Shown one piece after another: positions 56,501 to 63,943 of a stretch of DNA of 64,000 bases. The stretch is from positions 63,907,411 to 63,971,410 of the forward strand of contig NC_090261.1 of NCBI RefSeq assembly GCF_037325665.1. The letters are read 5' to 3'. The notes beneath the pieces are model-generated. The model was not told the origin of the DNA and ran no database searches. It was given only the letters and a program-made list of their open reading frames with translations. The stretch is from Littorina saxatilis. Its lineage: Eukaryota; Mollusca; Gastropoda; Littorinimorpha; Littorinidae. The translations under genes and the position numbers were made by a program. How positions within the stretch are numbered: position 1 is the first letter of the stretch; each line of letters opens with the position of its first letter.

Positions 56501-59500
56501 AAAAGTGATTTTAAATTGATTTCGACAATTTAATTTTGATAATAATTTTTATATATTTAATTTTCAGAGCTTGTTTTTAATCCAAATATAACATATTTAT
56601 ATGTTTTGGGAATCAGAAAATGATGGAGAATAAGATGAACGTAAATTTGGATCGTTTTATAAATTTTTTTTTTTTTTACAATTTTCAGATTTTTAATGAC
56701 CAAAGTCATTAATTAATTATTAAGCCACCAAGCTGAAATGCAATACCGAAGTCCGGGCTTCGTCGAAGATTACTTGACCAAAATTTCAACCAATTTGGTT
56801 GAAAAATGAGGGCGTGACAGTGCCGCCTCAACTTTCACGAAAAGCCGGATATGACGTCATCAAAGACATTTATCAAAAAAATGAAAAAAACATTCGGGGA
56901 TTTCATACCCAGGAACTCTCATGTCAAATTTCATAAAGATCGGTCCAGTAGTTTAGTCTGAATCGCTCTACACACACACAGAGACAGACACACACACGCA
57001 CGCACATACACCACGACCCTCGTCTCGATTCCCCCCTCTACGTTAAAACATTTAGTCAAAACTTGACTAAATGTAACAAGTCGCGTAAGGCGAAAATACA
57101 ACATTGAGTCAAGTCGCTGTCGAACTCACAGAATGAAACTGAACGCAACGCAACGCAACAAGACCGTATACTCGTAGCATCGTCAGTCCACCGCGCACGG
57201 CAAAGGCAGTGAAATTGACAGGAAGAGCGGGGTAGTACTTGCGCTGAGAAGGATAGCACGCTTTTCTGTACCTCTCTTTGTTTTAACTTTCTGAGCGTGT
57301 TTTTAATCCAAACATATCATATCTATATGTTTTTGGAATCAGGAACCGACAAGGAATAAGATGAAAGTGTTTTTAAATTGATTTCAAAAATTTAATTTTG
57401 ATAATAATTTTTATATATTTAATTTTCAGAGCTTGTTTTTAATCCGAATATAAGATATTTATATGTTTTTGGAATCAGCAAATGATGGAAAATAAGATGA
57501 ACGTAAATTTGGATCGTTTTAGAAAAAAATAATTTTTTTTACAATTTTCAGATTTTTAATGACCAAAGTCATTAATTAATTTTTAAGCCACCAAGCTGAG
57601 ATGCAATACCGAAGTCCGGGCTTCGTCGAAGACTACTTGACCAAAATTTCAACCAATTTGGTTGAAAAATGAGAGCGTGACAGTGCCGCCTCAACTTTCA
57701 CGAAAAGCCGGATATGACGTCATCAAAGACATCTATCAAAAAAATGAAAAAAAACGTTCGGGGATATCATACCCAGGAACTCTCATGTCAAATTTCATAA
57801 AGATCGGTCCAGTAGTTTGGTCTGAATCGCTCTACACGCACGCACGCACGCACACACGCACACACATACACCACGACCCTCGTTTCGATTCCCCCTCGAT
57901 GTTAAAACATTTAGTCAAAACTTGACTAAATGTAACAAGTCGCGTAAGGCGAAAATACAACATTTAGTCAAGTAGCTGTCGAACTCACAGAATGAAACTG
58001 AACGCAATGCAACGCAGCAAGACCGTATACTCGTAGTCCACCGCTCACGGCATAGGCAGTGAAATTGACAAGAAGAGCGGGGTAGTAGTTGCGCTGGGAA
58101 GGATAGCACGCTTTTCTGTACCTCTCTTCGTTTTAACTTTCTGAGCGTGTTTTTAATCCAAACATATGATATCTATATGTTTTTGGAATCAGGAACCGAC
58201 AAGGAATAAGATGAAAGTGTTTTTAAATTGATTTCGACAATTTAATTTTGATAATAATTTTTATATATTTAATTTTCAGAGCTTGTTTTTAATCCGAATA
58301 TAACATATTTATATGTTTTTGGAATCAGCAAATGACGGAGAATAAGATAAACGTAAATTTGGATCGTTTTATAAAAATTGTTTTTTTTTTTTACAATTTT
58401 CAGAGTTTTAATGACCAAAGTCATTAATTAATTTTTAAGCCACCACGCTGAAATGCAATACCGAAGTCCGGGCTCCGTCGAACATTACCCGATCAAAATT
58501 TCAACCAGTTTGGTTGAAAAATGAGGGCGTGACAGAGCCGCCGAAACTTTCACGAAAAGCCGGACATGACGTCATCAAAGACATTTATCAAAAAAATGAA
58601 AAAAATATCTGATAATATCATACCCAGGAACTCTCATGTCAAATTTCATAAAGATCGGTCCAGTAGTTTAGTCTGAATCGCTCTACACACACACAGAGAC
58701 ACACGCACATACACCACGACCCTCGTCTCGATTCCCCCCTCTACGTTAAAACATTTAGTCAAAACTTGACTAAATGTAACAAGTCGCGTAAGGCGAAAAT
58801 ACAACATTGAGTCAAGTAGCTGTCGAACTCACAGAATGAAACTGAACGCAATGCCATTTTTCAGCAAGACCGTATGCTCGTAGCATCGTCAGTCCACCGC
58901 TCATGGCAAAGGCAGTGAAATTGACAAGAAGAGCAGGGTAGTAGTTGCGCTAAGAAGGATAGCACGCTTTTCTGTACCTCTCTTTGTTTTAACTTTCTGA
59001 GCGTGTTTTTAATGCAAACATATCATATCTATATGTTTTTGAATCAGGAACCGACAAGGAATAAGATAAAAGTGATTTTAAATTGATTTCGACAATTTAA
59101 TTTTGATAATAATTTTTATATATTTAATTTTCAGAGCTTGTTTTTAATCCAAATATAACATATTTATATGTTTTGGGAATCAGAAAATGATGGAGAATAA
59201 GATGAACGTAAATTTGGATCGTTTTATAAATTTTATTTTTTTTTACAATTTTCAGATTTTTAATGACCAAAGTCATTAATTAATTATTAAGCCACCAAGC
59301 TGAAATGCAATACCGAAGTCCGGGCTTCGTCGAAGATTACTTGACCAAAATTTCAACCAATTTGGTTGAAAAATGAGAGCGTGACAGTGCCGCCTCAACT
59401 TTCACGAAAAGCCGGATATGACGTCATAAAAGACATTTATCAAAAAAATGAAAAAAAACGTTCGGGGATTTCATACCCAGGAACTCTCATGTCAAATTTC

Positions 59501-59532
59501 ATAAAGATCGGTCCAGTAGTTTAGTCTGAATC

Positions 59533-59597
<65 letters not shown>

Positions 59598-62500
59598 GCA
59601 CAGACACACACATACACCACGACCCTCGTCTCGATTCCCCCCTCGATGTTAAAACATTTAGTCATAACTTGACTAAATGTAAAAAGGACGTGATCCAAGT
59701 GTAAAGAGCAGATACACACGTGTGCCGCATGTGGAGTCGGTGAAGCCGTTGATGCAGTTACAGAGGTAACCGTTGACCTGGTCCACACACTTCCCCCCGT
59801 TCTGACACGGGTCTGGGTCACATTCGTTGATGTCTGTACACACACGCACACGCACGCACACATGAACGCGAGCACGCACACACACACACATACACACACG
59901 CACGCAAACAGCCTAGACCTCAATGTGGGCAAAACAAAAGAGATGATCACAGACTTTAGGAGAGGGGAAAAGGAAACAGAGCCACTAGTGATAGGGGGGA
60001 AAGAGGTAGAACAAGTACAAGAGTACAAATACTTGGGCTGCATCATCAGTTCAGATCTCTCGTGGTCAAAACACATAGCCAAGGTAGTTAGCAAGTGCAA
60101 TTCAAGACTGTACTTTCTGAGGAAACTCAAGCAGTTCAAGGTCTGCCCTGAAATACTGGCAATGTTCTACAGAGCCAGCATTGAAAGTGTTTTGACCTTC
60201 AACCTCATGGTATGGTACTATGGGGCTACTGTAGAGGACAAGAGCCATCTGGCAAGAGTGATCAGACAGGCAGAAAAGGTGGTTGGGGTTCAGTTCCCAA
60301 GCTTGGATGAACTGGTGCATAAGAGAACAGCCACAAAAGCACGAAAGGTCGTTGAAGATGAATCGCACCCCCTGCATGATCAGTTTGCACTCATGCCATC
60401 TAGGCGTAGATACAGAGCTGCAAAGTGTAGAACCTCTCGCATGCGGAAGTCGTTTATTCCATCCGCCATCTCAGTTCTCAATGATACCACTTAGTGCATG
60501 CATGTGAAACTGAAAAATGTACAATGGAGTTTTCCTCAGAGCTAGCTAGGAATGCATTGTACTCTAATGTTGTCATGTTATTGCTGTGTTTTTTATCTTC
60601 ATGTTTTAAAATTATCTCCACAACTTATAAAGTATACTTTTACACTAGAATTATGTTTAAACAAATCAAGTATGTATGTTTAATATTATTCTTATGAAGT
60701 TTTTTTACAACTATTTAGAATAGAACAGTTTGTTTTGAATGTCAATCACTGGGAGCAGTCAGAAGAGTAAGAATTCTGTTTTGTTCTCACTATCATTTGC
60801 TTATGAAGATCATGATGTTGTTCCATTGCTTAGTCAGTCCTAGAAATAATGTCCTAGACTGTTATCAGTATTTTTGCCCTCTTTCATTACGATGCTATGG
60901 TATTTCTGTGGGTCTCCACATGTGTTTGTTTATAAGGCGGAAGTGACCTCCCCTTGTACACAATAGGCCCTCAGATGAAGCCTACGGACAGACTAGAATA
61001 GAACATGCACATAACACAGAAGGTCTGCACAGCACACTCACACACAGCAATACAGCACACCGTCTTGTACCTCCTTCTGCCCTGCCGAAGTCGGGGTATC
61101 CTTTTTAATCCACCGAACATTAATATCCACAGCCATGTGTGTCTCCTGCCTCCGAACACACACGCCACAGAGCTCGACTCGATGCGCGCAGTTTCGTATA
61201 AAAATTATTTTCCAAATTTCCCCACTGTGTTTTATAAAATAATCATATTATGAAAGCACATACATTCTTATCTTAGTTATTATGTATTCATTGTTAGCAA
61301 ACATCGGCATTATTCATGTTTTACTTTAAACGCAATCATTGTTATTTATAGATCACAGGCACTTGATGTAAGTAGGTCACACACGTGTAAATGTTGTGCC
61401 CAGTCCTTGTTTTTGTTTCTGTTATTATTTTAGTTAGCAGGTCTAGTTGAGCACGTATTAAGTATCATGTACCCACTACTAGTCATTGTGCATTTTAGTT
61501 AATGGACTGATGATGTCATTTGTATGGAGTCGACGCACGTGCGAGGATATGTATGTGTGGGAGGGGGGGGGGGGGGGGGGGCGCGGGAGATGGAAGCTTG
61601 CTGTATGTTATGTAATGTATATATTGTGTGTGATACGTGGAAATGTGATACTATTTATTTGCATGTATGATACAGGTACAAATGTGATAATTGTAGGCTT
61701 ATACTAGTGATTACTGTGTGTGATACATGAAATGTGATATGAATGCTGTTTTTATATGTTATACTCTTATTTTCTCCCAAGCGCAAGACAAATTCTTCTA
61801 TGAAAATTGAAGCCAATAAAATTTGAGTTGAGTTGAGTTGAGTTGCAACATGAACGCACGTGGGCATGCACGAACGCACGCACGCACACACACACACACA
61901 CATACGCACGCACGCATGCACACACACACACACACACACACGCACGAACGCACGCACGAACACACACACACACATAGTTTTAAATTTGCAACAGTTCGTG
62001 AAATGAAGGCTTCTATAATGTCTTTATCCGTGTGCGCACATGCGCGAGTTACACATTTACAACTCGGGCATCATCGTGAAGTGGAATACATGTATTATCG
62101 ACCAGTTCCTACTATGTTGTAAAATAACTAATGACACACCGGAAAACAAGACAGACCGAGACGTCTGCATAATTATGGTGTTCACTTAAATGTTGCCAGG
62201 GTTAATTGTTTTTGTGAAATGCCGCACAGTCCGTCACACTTTTGGTGATGTTGTGAATCTGATTCAAATTCTACTTCTCGGCAAGCAGACTTTCCCGGTG
62301 TAGGATGCGGTCCGGTCCCCCCTCTGAAGTAGTCCCCCGGGGGACCAATTCGTGGCAAAAACTGCTCTATAATGGTCCCCCCTTAGACATCCAGCCTCGT
62401 TTTTCTTAGGCATTCAAGCCATTTTCAATCTATATCTTCGTCCGGTATTATGTAGTGCACAGACAGCAATCTCTTTGTTTGACTATATTTTGCAGAAAAT

Positions 62501-63943
62501 AAAATAGATCTGATTTATAATGCCGTTCAAAAGAAAAATGACATGAAATAAAATGAATAATAAATAAATACTGATAAGAAGAAATGAAACCAGTCTCTGA
62601 TTCTTTCCTTTCTTTTCTCTAAAATTGCTAGTAACATTACTAACATTGTAACAAGAAAAACGAGGCTGGATGTCTAAGGGGGGACCATTATAGAGCAGTT
62701 TTTGCCACGAATTGGTCCCCCGGGGGACTACTTCAGAGGGGGGACCGGACCGGATCCGACACCGGGGAAAAAACTCAGCACAAAATAAGCTGCAGTGTTA
62801 TGAGTGATGTCAAAGTTCGCTATTAATAAATGTGTAAGATGATAGGCTTGTGGTGATGATGGTAACAGACGCCAAGAGACAATGAGGAGTGTTGATAACT
62901 TGTGAGATGATAGGCTTGAAGGCTGTTAAAGACAAACGCAAAGAGACAATGAGGAGTGTTGATAACGTGTGAGATGATAGGCTTGTGGTGCTGTTTTTAA
63001 CAGATGACAAAAGACAATGTGGAGTGTTGATAACTTGTGAGATGATAGGCTTGTGGTGCTGTTTTTAACAGACGACAAAAGACAATGTGCAGTGTTGATA
63101 ACTTGTGAGATGATAGGCTTGTAGGCTGTTGGTATCAAACGCAAAGATACAATATGGAGTGTTGAAAGCTTGTGGGATGATAGGCTTGTAAGCTGTTGGT
63201 AACAGACCCCAAGAGACAATATGGAGTGTTGATAGCTTATGAGATAATAGACTTGTGGTGATGTTGGTAACGTGTGAGATAATAGGCTTGTGGTGCTGTT
63301 AGTAGCTTGTGAGATGATAAGCTTGTGGTGCTGTTAGTAGCTTGTGAGATGATAAGCTTGTGGTGCTGTTAGTAGCTTGTGAGATGATAAGCTTGTGGTG
63401 CTGTTAGTAGCTTGTGAGATGATAAGCTTGTGGTGCTGTTAGTAGTTTGTGAGATGATAAGCTTGTGGTGCTGTTAGTAGCTTGTGAGATGATAAGCTTG
63501 TGGTGTTGTTAGTAGCTTGTGAGATGATAAGCTTGTGGTGCTGTTAGTAGCTTGTGAAATGATAAGCTTGTGGTGCTGTTAGTAGCTTGTGAGATGATAA
63601 GCTTGTGGTGCTGTTAGTAGCTTGTGAGATGATAAGCTTGTGGTGCTGTTGGTAACTTGTGAGATGATAAGCTTGTGGTGCTGTAGGTAACTTATGAGAA
63701 AATAGGCTTGTGGTGCTGTTAGAAACAAACGCCAAGAGACAAAGATGAGCATTGGCAACTTGTGAGATGATAAGCTTGAGGTTATGTTAGAAACAGACGC
63801 GAGGCAGGCCGGACACTCACCTATCTCGCACTGACGACCGGTGTATCCCAGTCGCCCACAGTTGCACGCGTAGAGTGAGTAGTTTCTTCTCGACCTGCAC
63901 GTCCCTCCGTGCTGACACGGGTTGCTCAGGCAAGGGTCTAACC
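31745..63943 (-). CDS. Mucin-like EGF transmembrane protein gene (5' partial), gene-level entry
   Basis: Twelve exons chained by hand on the minus strand: 63943-63821, 59833-59720, 48857-45072, 44100-44057, 43261-43173, 41890-41838, 40745-40711, 40154-40051, 39531-39409, 37820-37771, 37023-35359 and 32016-31745. Every intron is GT-AG and every junction matches in phase. The total is 6,458 bp: two bases finishing a codon begun upstream plus exactly 2,152 codons including the stop. Order of parts: two EGF domains, a Thr/Ser/Pro/Gly/Gln decapeptide-repeat stalk of ~1,260 residues, a cysteine-motif region spread over short exons, a third EGF domain, a second repeat stalk of 14-mers, a transmembrane helix and a ~45-residue tail. 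This is the architecture of a membrane mucin. Probably epithelial or secretory surface; no orthologue recognised. 5' end lies right of the window. Confidence 0.78.
32017..32820. other. Intron segment with a short duplication
   Basis: Holds a ~47-bp tandem duplication at about 32096-32190, containing 'acctacggatgctgcgtgtt', with a partial third copy at 32020-32095. Nothing else recognised. Confidence 0.5.
32822..35065. repeat. 62-bp minisatellite, very homogeneous
   Basis: About 36 copies of a 62-bp unit containing 'aacacttttacacacaatca' and 'aacacgaagagaaacatcac'. Most copies are identical; the main variants are an occasional a-to-g (cccaac/cccgac) and small insertions in the last four. All three plus-strand frames lack stops inside the unit, which yields an 827-codon plus-strand open frame (peptide period 62 residues) that is not a gene. 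It lies in an intron of the minus-strand gene. Confidence 0.97.
35359..37023 (-). CDS. Exon with third EGF domain and 14-residue repeat stalk
   Basis: 1,665 bp (555 codons), phase 1-1, acceptor 'cctgttaccag', donor 'gtaagt'. It opens with a six-cysteine EGF-like domain ([14 protein letters not shown], then F-Q-C-V-C-R and P-L-C). An S/T/P/G linker follows, then ~34 copies of a 14-residue unit like [14 protein letters not shown], with A/V, T/N and P/T variation and several shortened units. It ends S-T-P-S-A-Q-C-I-A. The Asn/Gly/Pro/Thr composition fits an extended, O-glycosylated spacer. Plus-strand frames of ~510-535 codons across it are artefacts of the 42-bp unit. Confidence 0.85.
35400..36830. 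repeat. 42-bp coding minisatellite
   Basis: About 34 copies of a 42-bp unit containing 'ggttttgtgtgacaacagga' and 'ttgttgccgttaccacc' on the plus strand, entirely within the coding exon 35359-37023. Length changes are in multiples of three, as expected under selection for frame. Confidence 0.95.
37230..37580. repeat. 26-bp minisatellite
   Basis: About 13 near-perfect copies of a 26-bp unit, 'acagctacagggaagagaac' plus 'aggtaa', in the intron between 37023 and 37771. Confidence 0.96.
37771..37820 (-). CDS. 50-bp microexon of the cysteine-motif region
   Basis: Phase 2 to 1, acceptor 'tttgatccaacag', donor 'gtaagt'. Reads [16 protein letters not shown] in the phase demanded by both neighbours, completing [15 protein letters not shown] across the junction. 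Flanking introns contain no other candidate exon. Confidence 0.75.
38110..38182. repeat. Perfect 73-bp hairpin
   Basis: The 31-bp arm beginning 'atatcaaataaccaaaggga' pairs perfectly with its reverse complement ending at 38182, around an 11-bp loop. Likely a short foldback MITE or an arm-only remnant; it sits in an intron. The remaining intron sequence (38183-38690) holds a C-run near 38368 and two copies of a ~55-bp block (38575-38685) and nothing else recognised. Confidence 0.85.
38695..39163. repeat. 35-bp minisatellite
   Basis: About 13 copies of a 35-bp unit, 'cagcatgacaccatctcggg' plus 'tagcactgaacaaca'. Open frames on the minus strand here are array artefacts. Confidence 0.96.
39409..39531 (-). 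CDS. Cysteine-motif region exon
   Basis: 123 bp, phase 2 to 2, acceptor 'tatacttatgtag', donor 'gtgaga'. Reads [17 protein letters not shown], then [22 protein letters not shown]. Both junction codons become sensible (Cys on the 5' side, Gly on the 3' side). An alternative acceptor 16 bp inside would be phase 0 and would not match the upstream exon. The intron above it (39532-40050) holds no recognised element. Confidence 0.75.
40051..40154 (-). CDS. Cysteine-motif region exon
   Basis: 104 bp, phase 0 to 2, acceptor 'gacattgcag', donor 'gtaact'. Reads [19 protein letters not shown], then [12 protein letters not shown] competing upstream acceptor (after 40178) would force stops in the required phase, so the inner one is chosen. 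[11 protein letters not shown] parallels [11 protein letters not shown] in the exon at 43173. Confidence 0.75.
40711..40745 (-). CDS. 35-bp microexon (Gly/Pro/Thr linker)
   Basis: Phase 1 to 0, acceptor 'tatttccccag', donor 'gtacgt'. Reads [11 protein letters not shown] after completing a Gly codon. Supported by both splice sites and by phase on both sides; too short to judge by composition alone. Confidence 0.65.
40755..41215. repeat. 34-bp minisatellite
   Basis: About 13 copies of an AT-rich 34-bp unit, 'ataaattaaacacaaagaaa' plus 'gatagaaatcagca', with increasing divergence toward 41215. Confidence 0.93.
41334..41778. mobile_element. hAT-type MITE, second copy (nested/compound)
   Basis: Starts 'caggggctgatcac' and ends 'ggatccacccctg', inverted repeats of the same class as 31295-31561. 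It shares 'cgcgaagcgttcgaa' and 'gggtccgggggcatg' blocks with that element. Internal duplications ('aatggagc.atctggtgcaat') suggest a compound insertion. Confidence 0.6.
41838..41890 (-). CDS. 53-bp microexon of the cysteine-motif region
   Basis: Phase 2 to 1, acceptor 'tgtttgtttcag', donor 'gtatgt'. Reads [17 protein letters not shown]; the other frame that would end in phase 0 contains a stop. Confidence 0.75.
41891..43172. other. Intron, nothing coding recognised
   Basis: Contains a ~47-bp tandem duplication at 42686-42780 ('gtgtgcttggtggttgtaat' twice). Otherwise no domain, RNA gene or known repeat; short antisense frames have no splice or motif support. Confidence 0.5.
43173..43261 (-). 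CDS. Cysteine-motif region exon
   Basis: 89 bp, phase 0 to 2, acceptor 'gcgtgttgcag', donor 'gtagga'. Reads [22 protein letters not shown], then I-L-P-I-Y-V-S. A second in-phase acceptor 15 bp inside (gtgcag) would give a five-residue-shorter form. Confidence 0.78.
43365..43805. repeat. Compound (CA)n / CCCACACACACAT repeat
   Basis: About 430 bp of CA-rich sequence with 'tacccacacac' and 'attccttccc' interruptions forming a degenerate 20-40-bp higher-order pattern. Open frames on both strands are artefacts. Confidence 0.95.
44057..44100 (-). CDS. 44-bp microexon (Pro-rich linker)
   Basis: Phase 1 to 0, acceptor 'gtggctttacag', donor 'gtatgt'. Reads [14 protein letters not shown] after completing a Gly codon with the end of the 3.8-kb exon. 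Confidence 0.72.
44214..44842. repeat. 57-bp minisatellite
   Basis: About 11 copies of a 57-bp unit containing 'tagcatcattctacaagagc' and 'gccctgcagtgagcacac', in the intron 44101-45071. The unit is 19 codons, so both strands stay open for >200 codons; neither frame has splice support. Confidence 0.95.
45072..48857 (-). CDS. 3.8-kb exon encoding a decapeptide-repeat mucin-like stalk
   Basis: 3,786 bp, exactly 1,262 codons, phase 1-1, acceptor 'cgtgttacag', donor 'gtaaga'. It opens with a Ser/Thr/Ala/Gly-rich leader ([17 protein letters not shown]). About 122 copies of a ten-residue unit follow, consensus T-[SN]-[AKT]-P-G-[SN]-Q-G-[GV]-Q, and it ends S-P-S-I-P-V-Q-G. The frame was chosen because it is the only one set by both splice junctions; the other frames are open only because the 30-bp unit has no stops. 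I saw no stop in the chosen frame. Thr/Ser next to Pro suggests dense O-glycosylation; high Gln and Gly is unusual for a vertebrate mucin stalk. Confidence 0.82.
45110..48775. repeat. 30-bp coding minisatellite
   Basis: About 122 copies of a 30-bp unit containing 'accaccctgactgcctggtg' and 'cgttagtttg' on the plus strand. No unit-length variation was noticed. Several unit subtypes ('ttgaac', 'ttgacc', 'gagacc', 'tagacc') occur in runs, and a 690-bp stretch is repeated within it. Confidence 0.96.
48858..50430. other. Intron segment, no confident element
   Basis: Mixed sequence with a long G run at 49855-49877, C-rich runs at 50125-50150 and an AATAAA at 50304-50309 followed by 'gtcacgttctcgcaacctct'. 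The 49.9-50.4 kb part has an LTR-like flavour, but I could not define both ends or a protein, so no element is called. Confidence 0.35.
51824..52815. repeat. Tandem duplication of a ~497-bp segment with long hairpins
   Basis: Bases 51824-52320 and 52321-52815 are near identical. Each contains a ~160-bp imperfect hairpin (52153-52314 and 52649-52810): the arm 'gagggaccaaaaaatattga' pairs with its reverse complement ending 'cggtccctc', around a short 'tcgacctacggtctc' centre. Foldback-type non-autonomous transposon, duplicated after insertion into the ~860-bp array. Confidence 0.85.
54240..59380. repeat. Higher-order duplication, 2,567-bp period
   Basis: Landmarks in the first copy (54489, 55095, 55348) recur at exactly +2,567 (57056, 57662, 57915) with near-identical sequence. 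Three array units were therefore copied together recently. Differences are limited to single bases and CA-tract length. Confidence 0.9.
59720..59833 (-). CDS. EGF-like exon (minus gene)
   Basis: 114 bp, phase 1-1, donor 'gtgtgt', acceptor CAG after a (TG)n tract. Reads [25 protein letters not shown]-, split here for length, then [13 protein letters not shown]. Calcium-binding and Asx-hydroxylation motifs are present; O-glucose (C-D-P-D-P-C) and O-fucose (K before C3) sites are not. The middle matches type A repeats of the plus-strand gene. Confidence 0.88.
59905..61846 (+). mobile_element. Truncated non-LTR retrotransposon (LINE) 3' end
   Basis: An open frame to the stop at 60492-60494 encodes a reverse-transcriptase C-terminal part: [13 protein letters not shown], then [14 protein letters not shown] and [10 protein letters not shown]. 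It begins just after where the catalytic Y-x-D-D motif would be, so it is 5' truncated. A ~1.35-kb 3' UTR follows, with a G run at 61563-61582, ending AATAAA and a (TTGAG)n tail at about 61821-61845. No frame break in the visible coding part, so relatively young. It sits in a CA/CGCA-rich tract of the minus gene's intron. Confidence 0.82.
61850..62290. other. CA/CGCA-rich tract and intron sequence
   Basis: Compound (CGCA)n/(CA)n repeats at 61855-61975, then ~300 bp with nothing recognised. Confidence 0.6.
62292..62770. mobile_element. MITE with ~120-bp terminal inverted repeats
   Basis: The left arm 'ggtccggtcccccctctgaa' through 'gacatccagcctcgtttttc' is matched in reverse complement by the right arm 'aaaaacgaggctggatgtct' through 'cagaggggggaccgg'. 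The arms are nearly perfect over about 110 bp; the outermost bases are weaker ('ttcccggtgt' and 'acaccggggaa'). The interior is AT-rich and non-coding. Confidence 0.85.
62815..63720. repeat. Two-part minisatellite (~67-bp, then 35-bp units)
   Basis: From 62825 to 63240 about six degenerate units of ~67 bp contain 'ggagtgttgataacttgtga' and 'gatgataggcttg'. From about 63255 to 63720, 13 or so copies of a shorter 35-bp unit, 'agcttgtgagatgataagct' plus 'tgtggtgctgttagt', appear derived from the longer unit by loss of its 'gacaaacgcaaagagacaat' part. The array ends about 100 bp from the donor of the EGF exon at 63821. Confidence 0.9.
63821..63943 (-). CDS. EGF-like exon, first visible exon of the minus gene
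   Basis: 123 bp, phase 1-1, acceptor 'cactgtccag', donor 'gtgagt'. Reads [15 protein letters not shown], then [17 protein letters not shown]: a six-cysteine EGF domain without the D-x-D/N-E calcium motif but with O-glucose (C-L-S-N-P-C) and O-fucose (G-T-C) consensus residues. Its first 11 bases (gggtctaaccc on the plus strand) recur at the window's right edge, possibly a local duplication. Confidence 0.83.

Larger units (their letters stand above)
50430..59665. repeat. Tandem array of an ~860-bp interspersed element
   Basis: The landmark 'acgaccctcgt.tcgattcc' recurs near 50806, 51658, 53580, 54448, 55308, 56150, 57015, 57878, 58719 and 59620, so about ten units of ~840-900 bp. The only larger gap (51658-53580) holds a duplicated hairpin element. 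Each unit contains 'gccgcctcaactttcac', 'gccggatatgacgtcatcaa', 'ataaagatcggtccagtagt', a (CA)n tract, 'agtcaaaacttgactaaatg', 'gtcgcgtaaggcgaaaatac', and AT-rich blocks around 'atgtttttggaatcag'. A single copy in the other orientation is at 20600-20860. It encodes no credible protein; short frames shared between units are by-products. Confidence 0.9.

Noticed and set aside
54489-58109. Identical short minus-strand frames (64 and 67 codons) repeated at a 2,567-bp offset
   Set aside because: They are shared because the DNA was duplicated. They show no domain, and other units of the same array have different lengths and stops.
60102-60377. Minus-strand frame across the LINE fragment
   Set aside because: Antisense shadow of the reverse-transcriptase C-terminal frame.
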